DNA from: Selenomonadales bacterium | GTDB taxonomy: Bacteria; Bacillota; Clostridia; Christensenellales; QALW01 | Direction: 5' to 3' | DNA length: 64,000 bases | Assembly (NCBI GenBank): GCA_003150515.1 | Contig: QALW01000021.1 | Location: 179,541 to 243,540, forward strand | In this document: piece after piece, positions 43,663 through 53,900 of the stretch | Position numbering within the stretch: the first letter of the stretch is position 1 | Layout: each line of letters starts with the position of its first letter | Notes under the pieces: model-generated | Told to the model about the DNA's origin: nothing | The model's input: the letters and a program-made list of their open reading frames with translations, nothing else | Database searches by the model: none | Made by a program: the position numbers and the translations under genes

Positions 43663-44363
43663 CTGAAAACCTCCCTGAATAATTCGTCCAGGCTCTTGCC
43701 CTGCTCGGAACATACCTGCGAAACGTTGCCCTGCATCACAAGCTGGCCGTATTTTAAAAATACAAAATCGTTCAGCACCCGTTCGATATCAGAGATTAAA
43801 TGAGTGGAAATCAAAACGGTGGCTCCCTCTGAATAATTGGAGATAATTGTATCCAGAATATATTCGCGCGCCGCCGGATCCACGCCTCCAATGGGCTCGT
43901 CCAAAAGATATAATTTCGCTCTGCGCGCCATAACCATAACCAGCTGCACTTTTTCCTTAGTGCCCTTAGAGAGGGTTTTGAATTTAGCCGTTGGATTGAC
44001 ATTCAGCCGCTTGAGCATATCCTCCGCCTTGGCCCGGTCGAAATCCTCGTAAAAATCGCAGAAATAATTCAATATCTCCGCCACTTTCATTCCGTTATTG
44101 AAATAAGTGCGCTCAGGCAGATAACTGACTATTTTTTTAGTCTCCACTCCCGGCTCCATGCCGTCTATAAGCAAAGAACCGCCGGCAGGCGCCAGCAGCC
44201 CCGCCGCCATTTTAATAAGAGTGGTCTTGCCGCTGCCGTTAGGCCCTAAAAGCCCTATAATCCGGCCGCTCTCCAGCGAAAGATTAAGATTGCTTACCGC
44301 CATCAGACCGTTGAAATTCTTAGACAGATTAACGCATTCCAGAATTAACGACAATCTCTTCAA
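43656..44363 (-). CDS. ABC transporter ATP-binding protein
   Basis: 235 residues. Walker A GPNGSGKTT (about 40-48), signature FKTLSKGTKEKVQLV, Walker B LYLLDEPIGGVD with catalytic Glu, and the switch His in LISTHLI. The short signature SKGTKEK is typical of GntR-controlled YtrB/EcsA-like systems. First gene of a two-gene unit with its own promoter. No GntR regulator lies next to it. Confidence 0.92.
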   Translation of the reverse strand: MKRLSLILECVNLSKNFNGLMAVSNLNLSLESGRIIGLLGPNGSGKTTLIKMAAGLLAPAGGSLLIDGMEPGVETKKIVSYLPERTYFNNGMKVAEILNYFCDFYEDFDRAKAEDMLKRLNVNPTAKFKTLSKGTKEKVQLVMVMARRAKLYLLDEPIGGVDPAAREYILDTIISNYSEGATVLISTHLISDIERVLNDFVFLKYGQLVMQGNVSQVCSEQGKSLDELFREVFRC

Positions 44364-44394
44364 CTCCTTTTTTATATAATCAGCAGTTTATCTT

Positions 44395-44422
44395 ATATTA
44401 CACTATTTTATACGCTTGTCAA
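44395..44422 (-). promoter_or_regulatory. promoter of ABC exporter pair
   Basis: Minus strand TTGACA (44422-44417), 16 bases, TAATAT (44400-44395). Confidence 0.65.
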
Positions 44423-44680
44423 CTCTCAAGGCGCATTTTTTTATTTTCATCGCCGCAGGCGACATATAAAACCAGCGCTCAGAGTAAAATTAATTTATAA
44501 ATAACGCTTGCTCTTCCTCTTAATTGATGTTATTATATTTATATAAATTTACGCTTTATTCGCGCTTTTTTCTCTTGCAAAATATTCAAAAAAGGCGCGG
44601 GACAGGCAAAAAGCATGCTTAACAGCTATTATATTAGCGTATAATAATATTGACCTCGCCCGAGGCGTTATTGTCCAATT
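44423..44680. other. intergenic region before the MetH-like gene
   Basis: AT-rich divergent spacer. A possible -10 box TATAAT at 44640-44645 serves the MetH-like gene. No riboswitch or S-box motif was seen and no gene. Confidence 0.5.
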
Positions 44681-44698
44681 TTGTTGGGGGGAATTAAT

Positions 44699-45889
44699 TT
44701 GACTTTGGAGCAGGCGCTGAAAACTCAAAATTTGCTTTTTGACGGCGCAATGGATTCCTATCTGCAAAAAAGCGGAATTGCTCCCGGCCTTAATACGGCC
44801 GCCTGCAATTTATCCCATCCCGAAATTATAAGAGGCGTGCACGCCGCATATATCCTCGCCGGAGCAGACATAATCACAGCCGCAAGCGAAGGAGCCGACG
44901 GCATAACCCTTAAAGCAGAGGGCGCCGAACGTTCCAGTTATGATATATGCTGCGCAGCCGCGCAAAACGCCAAAGCCGGAGGCGGAAACGCCTTTACCCT
45001 CATGGCCCTCGGCCCTATTGACTGCCCGGACGCTGATTTAGACGAGCTATACAACGCGTATGAGCCTCAAATAAAGGCTGCCGCAGACTGCAAGCTGGAC
45101 GGCATAATTTTGCAGGGAATGAACAATTTATTTCAAGCCCGGGCGGCCTATTTAGCGGCGCGGGATAATTGCTCTCTCCCTGTTATAGCATGCTTTGAAA
45201 TGGAAAACGGCCGTCTTTTGGACGGCACCCCCGCGGCGGTGGCCGCAAGCATTTTTCAGGCGATGGGAGCGGACGCCCTGGGGCTCAACTGCTCAGAATC
45301 TCCTCTCTCCCTCTTAAGCGCTCTGCGCGATTTTAAGGACAGCTCCTCTCTGCCCATATTAATCAGGCCCAACGCTATAAAAGACGGAGCTAAAATGGAG
45401 CCCGAAGAATTCAGGGAAAGCCTCAAAGCCCTGGTAGACGCCGGAGCAGTTCATATAGGCGGCCGACGCGGCTCAACCCCCGAGCATATCCGCTCTCTTG
45501 CCTCTATAACGCCTCCCGGCAATATAAAAAACGAATTAGACCGTCCGTATATGCTGGCGGACAGCCGGAAGCTTTATCAAATCAACTATCAGCTCAATAA
45601 GCCTTTTGCTCCTTCAGCCTCTCAATCGGCCGGCCTCATATGCTCGCAGGCAATCCAAACGGCGGACAGCGGCGATTTTTATATTGATATTTCCCTGCTT
45701 GACGAAAAAACAATTTCTCAATTAATGCCCTTATTGGAAAAACGCCTGCATAGGCCGCTGATTATAAAAGCCGCGTCTCCCGAGCAATATAAGCTCGCTC
45801 TAAAATATTACTGCGGCATAGCCGGAGTCACCGGCTGCGATTTTGAGACTTTCCACGCCCTTTCCCATTACGGCCCTGTTCTGATTTAA
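44699..45889 (+). CDS. degenerate MetH-like protein (homocysteine methyltransferase domain without zinc cysteines)
   Basis: 396 residues from a TTG at 44699, preceded by GGGGGG at suitable distance. Residues 1-280 align with the homocysteine S-methyltransferase barrel (LLFDGAMDSYLQKSG, LGLNCSESP, GGRRGSTPEHIRSL). The usual GGCCG zinc pair is RR and the TNTFGAN motif is TAASEGAD, so zinc and homocysteine binding look lost; only the first cysteine remains. Residues 300-396 resemble the start of a MetH pterin-binding domain but end early and lack its LINS-type motif. Probably a non-catalytic relative with a new role, or a gene in decay. Confidence 0.75.
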   Translation: MTLEQALKTQNLLFDGAMDSYLQKSGIAPGLNTAACNLSHPEIIRGVHAAYILAGADIITAASEGADGITLKAEGAERSSYDICCAAAQNAKAGGGNAFTLMALGPIDCPDADLDELYNAYEPQIKAAADCKLDGIILQGMNNLFQARAAYLAARDNCSLPVIACFEMENGRLLDGTPAAVAASIFQAMGADALGLNCSESPLSLLSALRDFKDSSSLPILIRPNAIKDGAKMEPEEFRESLKALVDAGAVHIGGRRGSTPEHIRSLASITPPGNIKNELDRPYMLADSRKLYQINYQLNKPFAPSASQSAGLICSQAIQTADSGDFYIDISLLDEKTISQLMPLLEKRLHRPLIIKAASPEQYKLALKYYCGIAGVTGCDFETFHALSHYGPVLI

Positions 45890-47681
45890 TCTGTCTGGGC
45901 TTTATAAGGCATTGAGGCGCAAAACCTATTAAATCCTGACGGCCCGCAGCAATGAGGGCCTTTTTTACAAGCTCATAATTTTCAGGCTTTTTATACTGCA
46001 TCAGGGCTCGCTGCATCGCTTTTTCAAGAGGCGATTTCGGGACGTATATGCTTTTCATGGTGCGCGGATCCAGCCCGGTATAGAACATGCAGGTGCTCAT
46101 AGTGCCCGGCGTGGGATAAAAATCCTGCACCTGCTCGGGCATATGATTGATATCCCTCAGATATTCGGCCAGCTGGATTGCGTCTTTAAGCGTGCATCCC
46201 GGATGAGAGGACATCAAATAAGGCACTAAATATTGCTCCTTGCCCAATTTCTCATTAATTTCATAGAATTTTTCGCGGAATTTTTCATATATTTTATGCT
46301 CCGGCTTGCCCATAGCTTCAAGCGCTCCCGGCGCCACATGCTCGGGAGCCACTTTAAGCTGCCCGCTTACATGATATTTGCATAATTCGTTCATAAAACG
46401 CGTTCCGTCCTTTTTATCCGCCAAAACATAATCAAATCTTATCCCCGAACGCACAAACACCTTTTTCACACCCGGCAGGTTTCTTAATTTACTCAATAAT
46501 TCAATATAATCAGAATGCTCCGCCTTTAGATTTTTACAGGGCGCAGGGAAAAGGCACTGCTTATGAGGACAGGGCGCGTCCTTTTCCTGCCTTGAACAGG
46601 AGGGAGAACGAAAATTCGCCGTAGGTCCGCCCACGTCGTGTATATATCCCTTAAAATCCTTATCTCCTATTATCAGCCTGGCCTCCTCAAGAATAGAAGC
46701 ATGGCTGCGCGAAACCACCTTCCTGCCCTGATGAAAGGTAAGAGCGCAGAAATTGCAGCCTCCGAAACAGCCGCGGCTGCTGGTTATGCTATATTTAACC
46801 TCTTCAATAGCAGGCACTCCTCCGTCCCGCTCATACATAGGATGATACGTCCGTTCAAAGGGAAGCGCATAGGTTGAATCCATTTCTTCCCGTGAAAGCG
46901 CCTCCTGAGGCGGATTGCATACCACCCATTCTCCTCCGTGCTTTTGCACCAATCTTTTCCCCTGCGGATTCTGCTGGACATACTGCTTCATAAAAGCCGA
47001 GGCATACGCTCTTTTATTCTCCCGCACCTCCTCAAAGCTCTCTATAATCTCATAATCATAAACATTTTCCAAACTGTCCGCAATATAAGCCGAACCGTTA
47101 ATATACGTTATATCCCTAATAGGAATGCCCGCATCCAGCGCGTCCGCCAATTCTATGATGCTTCTCTCTCCCATGCCGAAAAGCAGCAAATCCGCGCCGC
47201 TGTCCGCAAGTATGGAAGCGCGCACCTTATCCGACCAATAGTCGTAATGAGCCAGACGGCGCAGGCTCGCCTCCACTCCGCCTAAAATCACGGGGATATT
47301 TTTATAAGCCTGCCTTATGCAGTTGGTGTAAACTATATCCGCCCTATTGGGCCTGAGCCCCGTTTTCCCTCCGGGAGAATATACGTCCCGGCTCCTGGGG
47401 CGCCTGGCGGCGGTATAAGCGTTCACCATGGAATCAATATTTCCTGACGATACCAAAAAGCCCAGCCGGGGCCTGCCGAATTCCTTAAAAGCCTTTATAT
47501 TCTTCCAATCAGGCTGAGCCAGCATCCCGACCTTATATCCCCTGCTCTCCAGCATTCTGGTTATAATGGCATGGCCGAAGCTGGGATGATCCACATATGC
47601 GTCTCCGGATACGTATACAAAATCCGGCCTGTCCCAGCCTCTTAGCAGCATTTCGGATTTATTAACGGGCAAAAAGGGCAT
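45828..47681 (-). CDS. YgiQ family radical SAM protein
   Basis: 617 residues. N-terminal cobalamin-binding-like region (DFVYVSGDAYVDHPSFGHAI), then the radical SAM cluster RGCFGGCNFC at about 300, and a C-terminal YgiQ domain with a basic tail. The substrate of this family is unknown. The ATG at 47681 has AAAGGAAG at 7 bases; ATG 47687 and TTG 47699 lie too close to it. The last 62 bases overlap the end of the convergent MetH-like gene, so both C-termini share DNA. Confidence 0.9.
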   Translation of the reverse strand: MPFLPVNKSEMLLRGWDRPDFVYVSGDAYVDHPSFGHAIITRMLESRGYKVGMLAQPDWKNIKAFKEFGRPRLGFLVSSGNIDSMVNAYTAARRPRSRDVYSPGGKTGLRPNRADIVYTNCIRQAYKNIPVILGGVEASLRRLAHYDYWSDKVRASILADSGADLLLFGMGERSIIELADALDAGIPIRDITYINGSAYIADSLENVYDYEIIESFEEVRENKRAYASAFMKQYVQQNPQGKRLVQKHGGEWVVCNPPQEALSREEMDSTYALPFERTYHPMYERDGGVPAIEEVKYSITSSRGCFGGCNFCALTFHQGRKVVSRSHASILEEARLIIGDKDFKGYIHDVGGPTANFRSPSCSRQEKDAPCPHKQCLFPAPCKNLKAEHSDYIELLSKLRNLPGVKKVFVRSGIRFDYVLADKKDGTRFMNELCKYHVSGQLKVAPEHVAPGALEAMGKPEHKIYEKFREKFYEINEKLGKEQYLVPYLMSSHPGCTLKDAIQLAEYLRDINHMPEQVQDFYPTPGTMSTCMFYTGLDPRTMKSIYVPKSPLEKAMQRALMQYKKPENYELVKKALIAAGRQDLIGFAPQCLIKPRQIKSEQGRNGKGRGKSQNRSR

Positions 47682-47883
47682 AAGCATACTTCCTTTCAAA
47701 TCAGACGGAATTAGTATACCATTCCTGCGCCCATTAACGCAACCCTATATTCTTCCGCTTCCGCCGCCTGCCTGAAAATCCGGCGAACTTACGGCAAAAA
47801 ATCTTTCAGCGCATATTAACGCGCCCGCATAAAGCAAACGGTTAGAATTTACAGCCATTTTTACTCCAGACGAAACGGAAAAA

Positions 47884-47909
47884 GAAAGACGCGGCAAAAA
47901 CGCCGCGTC
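47884..47909 (-). terminator. terminator after the glucan synthase gene
   Basis: On the minus strand GACGCGGC and GCCGCGTC (47888-47909) form a hairpin followed by TTTCTTTTT. Confidence 0.8.
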
Positions 47910-47976
47910 AAAAGTTCAATTGCGAAAAGAGCCTTAAAACCGCCGTGAGCGCCCGCGCGGATATGCTCCGGGAAAA

Positions 47977-50900
47977 TTATATAACAATTTTTATATAATG
48001 AGCGGCTTTATCATCCTTAAGAACAATCTCTCCGCAGGGCTTCCCGTCCATGAGCAGGCTGTGCACTCCCGTGCTCCTGCCTTCAGGATTAAATAATTCA
48101 ATCCTATAGCTGCTCTGCCCATATAAAAGCTCAATGGTAACCTTATCCCATTCGGGCGGGAGGCAAGGCTCAAAATTCAGGCGATCCCCCTGGAGCTTGA
48201 CACCCAGGATATCCTCCAGAAAAACCGCATACATCCACGCCGCCGCGCCCGTATACCACGTCCATCCGCTTCTGCCCGCATTATCACCGCAGGAATATAC
48301 GTCGCCCGCCACAACATACGCTTCTCCCTTATATACGGCCGTCTGCTGGGGAGTGAGGGCATGATTCACGGGATTAAGCATATTCATAACCTCTTCCGCC
48401 TGAGCGGCCTCCCCCAGCATGGCCAGCGCCTTGAGAAACCATACGGCCGCATGAGTATACTGCCCTCCGTTTTCTCTCAAACCGCCCAGATATCTCTGAA
48501 TATATCCCGCGTAAGGCTGATGCTTATTAAAAGGAGGCCAGAGCAGGCGGACTATGCCCGCGCCTTGGTCTGAAAGCAATTCCCATACCGAGCCGACGGC
48601 CGTCCGCTGCCTTAAGGGATCCCCCATGCCCGAAATTACCGCCCAGGCCTGAGATATAACGTCTATGCGGCATTCATCCGACTGACTGGAGCCTATTTTC
48701 TGTCCGTCGTCGCTTATAGCCCGCAAATACCAGCGCCCGTCCCATGCTTTTTCCACAGCTTCTCTTAACCCGGCGGCAAACTGCATAAGCTCTTTCTCAG
48801 CCGGGCTATCCTTCCTTAAACGGGCTACGGGCAGAAATTCGCTTATAACGCTCAGGAGGAACCAGCCCAGCCATACGCTCTCTCCCCGCCCCTTTGCGCC
48901 CAGCTCGTCCATGCCGTCGTTCCAGTCCCCCGTGCCCATATAAGGCAATCCGTTTTCTCCTGTACGCATAGCCCGGCGCAGCGCTTTGAGGCAATGCTCA
49001 TATAAAGAGCCCTCGCCGCTGATGGCCGGCTCTTCATATACGTCCTTTTCTCCCTTAGCCGGAGTTCGTCCCGAAAGATAGGGCGCTTTTTCATCAAATA
49101 CCGCGTAATCTCCCGTAATTTCCGCATACCGGCATGCCACATAGGGCAAAAACAGCAAATCGTCGCTTATTTTCGTGCGCACGCCCCTTCGCGGAGCATG
49201 CCACCAATGCTGCACGTCTCCCTCTGAAAACTGATGTCCCGCACAGCGCAGAATATGCTCGCGCACCAATTCAGGCTGACTGTAAACCAGAGCGAGGCAA
49301 TCCTGAAGCTGATCTCTGAAGCCGTAGGCTCCTCCCACCTGATAGAAGCCTGCGCGCCCATAAAAGCGGGAGCTGAAGCTCTGATAGAGCAGCCAGCGGT
49401 TAAACATAAAATCAAAGGCCTGATTAGGAGTATTCACTTTTATAACGTCCAGGCGCTCGTCCCAGAAGCGTTTTGTTTCTTCCAGGCAGCTTTCAATTCC
49501 CTGAGCCTTAATCCTGCCAATCTGACCTGCGGCCTCGTCCAGGCTGCCGGCATAGCCCAAAGCGCACCAAATCTCCCTCTCTTCCTCCACAGTTATAAAC
49601 GCTCTGCCCGCCAAGAACGGATTGCTTCCCTCCTCCTTGGGCAGGCTTTTCAAACGCATTCCCAAGGGCTGGGTTATATTTCCGCTTCCAAAAAACGCGT
49701 CCCGATCCAGGCAGCTTTCAAATTCTTCAGATATATAAAGATAAGCGTATTTATTCTCCCGCTTTACATATATAAAGCCCTCGCCCCTGCCGCAGGAGAG
49801 AAATTTAACGCTTTCCCGCCTGTCTCTTCCCAGAGCGGCCTCTATGCAGGCGGTTATGCTGATCTGCCTGCTTTTTCCGCTTCTGTTCAGAAAATGCATA
49901 TCATAAAGCTTGACGGGCAGCTCTCTATGAATAAATACCGTCTGCCTCTGCTCCAAACCGAAACCGTTATATTCAAAATAGCTGTAGCCCTGTCCGTGAA
50001 CGGCCTTATATTCGTCTCCCATATTAACAGGCGACGAAGTTATATTCCAAAAGCGCCCCGTTTCTTCATCCCTTATATAGATATATTCATTGGGCATATT
50101 TATAACAGGATCGTTCTGAAAATCAGTAAGCTTTTCCAGGCCGCTGTTATCATGCCAGGTGTATCCGCCTCCGTTTTCACATACGACCGTGCCCAGGCTG
50201 CCCTGCGAAATGCAGTTGCTCCAGGGCAAAGGCGTGCCTCTCCCGCCGCGGAGCATAATGACATATTCGCGGCCGTCCTCCGAAAAGCCTCCCAGCCCGT
50301 TAAAGTATTTAAGATTCTGCGGCGTAATTTTGGAGGGAGGATAATTGGCCGGAATAATTTCCATCCTCTGGGCCGGCTCCGGTTTATCCGGCTCCGATTG
50401 CTCCGAATTGGCAAGATCTATATATATGCAGGCCATAGCCTTAAGCTCCTGAATAAACTGCCCGCTCTCATAGCGGCATTTATGATGCGCAATCTCACCT
50501 TCTCCTCTCTCTATGGAAGCGAGGAGGTTTTCAATCCGGTTATAATCAGACTGCATATAATCCTGTTCACTGAAATCCAGCAGCAGCAAATCCATTTTAA
50601 AGCCCAAAAAACATATATAGCGATAGGTGTTCACAGCGTTTTTTAAGCTTTCCGAACTGAATTGAGCGGGGCAGTGAATAAGCATTATGGGATGCTCTCC
50701 CGAAATGCCCATACTCCAGAGCAAATCTCTTTTGCCCGTTTCGCTTGAACCCGCTTTCACATCCTTTAAAGCGTTATAAATGGCCTTTCCGGCCAGCCGG
50801 GCCTGATTCGCCCCGATTTTATAATAATTCATGCGCGCCACGGCCTGAGCGTAGGCTAATTCGCTCTCCCTCCTGCTGTCTAAAGATTTAAGCCCCTTTA

Positions 50901-53900
50901 AAAGCTCTTCCAATTCAGTTTCATTAAGCGCTGCGGCAGTATAAAAGGTTACGCTTGAGCGCTGTTCGGGCCTAAGTTTTATTCTGACGCTCTGCGCCAG
51001 CATGGGCTCTATGGGCACCTCTTTAAAATCATTGGGGCGTTCCTTAGAACAAGCCACCATATCGGGCAGCCCGGTATTGCTTCTGCCATAGAAGGCGAAG
51101 CGGTCGGTGCAGTACCATTTTGCCTCCATCTCGCCCAAAGCCGCCAAAGCCATGCAGCCGTCCGTCTCCCCGCGCTTGCCCCGGCGTCTTAACGCCGCCG
51201 CGCCCTGAACGTTATAAGCGCTTATGAACAGCTTATTAAACACTCTGTGCGCGTAATAATCCTCCGGGGGGCAAAGCACTGCGTCATGCGCCAGAGTAAG
51301 CGTTAATTCCCTGCTCTGCGGAGAAAAATTCTCCAATTCTATTTTGCGTATTTCCACGTTCTTATCGGCGCTAAGGATAATTTCTTCCTTAATTTTGAAA
51401 TCCCTTCCCTCATATGAAAACACGCATTGATTTTCCCGGAACACGCCTTCCGGCTCACCGGGCCATATAATGGACTGGGTAAGCTCGTCCTTTATATACA
51501 GCGCCGAGCCTCCCGAAAATACTCCCCCGCTTCTCACAGGCAGCGTTAGAGCCAGATCCTTAAACCAAAGAGCGTTGGTGCCGTCTGCAAAATACGCGCC
51601 CCGCATGCTGCCGTTGGCCAAGGCCTGCACGCCGTCCGCAGCCGCCTTAAACGGAATAATATTAAGGCTCTTAAGCTTTACCTCTTCGCGCACTTTCCGC
51701 GGAGAAGCTCCTTCGGGCGGCTTTTCCTCCAGCAAAAGAGCCGCGGCCTTCAGCATATCGTTTTCCATAAAGCCCGTTCTGACCGCAGAATTTTCCAGAA
51801 GATTGCAAAGCGCGCAAAGGGACATGCCGTTATGATGAGCCATATAAGTGGCGGCCAGCTCGCCCGCGCTGTAATTTTCCATAACTCCCCGGCTATGCGT
51901 AAAATCAATGGCCTCAAACATTCCAAGGCTGCCCGCGCATCCGCGCTGAACCAATCTCACAAGATTTTCCATGCTTTCGCGCGGGAAGCGTTCCATAGCC
52001 AAAAGCGTAGAATATGGCGAAACCACCCTTTCCCTCGGGCAAGAGCTCAACGCCGTTACATATACTCCGAAGGCTTTATATTTATATTCCCTGTGCCTGT
52101 CCAAGGCATAATATGCGGATTCGCTTATGCCCCATGGAATATTGCCCCATCTTCCGTAAGCAATCTGCGCCCGGACAGCGCCGTCTACGCTCCTGCCCAA
52201 TAAGGTATCCCTATGCGTATCAAAAAATATTTCAGGCATAAGATATTCAAACATAGTGCCGCTCCATGAAAGCAGGACGGGCTCGTTATCTATGCGCGAA
52301 ATAGGACGTCCCAGGGCAAACCAATGCTCCGCAGGCACCATGCCCGAAGCCACGGCATAATAACTGCACAATCTGCTTTCCGAAGCCAAAAGGTCGTAAT
52401 AATGGCCGCTTAATTTATTCTCCTGCGCGTCCCAGCCGATGGAAAACAGCTTTTTCTTAGGATCATACAGCCTGAAAAGCTCGCATTCTTCAATAATATT
52501 ATCAATCCTGGCCTGCAATTCCGCCGCAGCCGAGTTTAACCGGGCGATATAATCCAGCGCTCTGCTCTTTGAAACGCCGTCCTTAAAATAATTATCCGGA
52601 TTCATGCTGATTTCATGCAAACTGGCGCTGCACGCATCCTCAATGCCCAGATTCTTATAAAGCTCTTCAAAGCCGGAGTACATATCCCGCACAAATTTGA
52701 TGCCCTTGACCGAATCCAGTCTGCCGTCCTCTATAACCCCTCTGAGCGCCTTGCATAAGGAAGAAATTTTTTCCGCGCCCGCAATCGCGCTTTCATATTG
52801 CCGCAAATGCTCATAAAGCTCCTGTTCCATTCTCTTTTCATCCACTATGCTCATTAAAAGAGTGCGCATTCCCTCTTTGATGCGGCCGTCCATAATTGAA
52901 TGCCTGAGCATATCCGAGAGCATTCCCCGGCAGGCTAAAAGACAGCATAGAAAATTGCCGCTGTCCACGCTGGAAACATATTTAGGCTCCATAGGGGCCA
53001 AATCGGAAATTCTGTACCAGTTATATAAATTTCCATGCCATTTTTCCAGGCTTTCTATGGAAGAAAGCGTCTCTTCCAGCATTTTTAACGCCCTGGCCGG
53101 AGATATAAGGCGCATATACGCCGCGCAGAGAGGCGCCAGCGCGCCAAAGCCTATGTTGGTAGCGCTGGTCCTGTCCGCAAAGCCAATAAAAGGCCTCTGC
53201 TGAAAATTATCCGGAGGCAGATAATGCGTATCCTTATTCATGCCTTCATAAAAATATCGGAAAGTCCTGGCGGCCAGCATACGCAGAGCGTAAAGCTGCT
53301 CGGGCAGCAGTCTCTCCCGCTTGATTTCAGCGCTGAAAGATAAGCGATACGCGATATACGGCGCGAAAGCCCAGGCCGTGCCCAAAATAAGAGGCAGAAA
53401 TAAATAGCGTCCGAAAGCCGCGGCAATTAAAAAATATACCGCTCCGAAAACAGAGCACGGCCACATTGTCGCCGCGTAAGCGTTGCCCGAAGCCTTTCCC
53501 CTTTCGCTGTCCGCCGCCGTTACCCATTCGAGCATTTTCTTCCTGCTTATAAGCATTCTGTACAGCGCGCGGATTTTAGCGTCGGCATACACATACGCCT
53601 CATAGGGCAGAAATACGAAATTCAGCGCAAGCCGCACTATCACCGCCCAAATATCGGGCAGAGCGTCGCGCAGGGTATATTTGCGTTTAATAGCCCTGTA
53701 AACCCCGACAGCCTTGGAAAATACTTCTAATCCGAGCGGATAAAATACCGCCTGCACCGCAAAAGCAAAATAAACCAGCATATTTCCAGGCAATACGGAT
53801 ACGGACAATAAAAGAAGCAGCAGCACAGAGCCCGGAAAAAGCGTCCTGAACATATTGGCAAATATCTTAAAGCGCGCCAGAAAGGAAAGCTCTCCCTCAA

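Noticed and set aside
49234..50646. 470-codon open frame antisense to the glucan synthase gene
   Set aside because: It lies wholly opposite well-conserved GH94-region codons, has no ribosome site and no recognisable motif; a shadow of codon bias.
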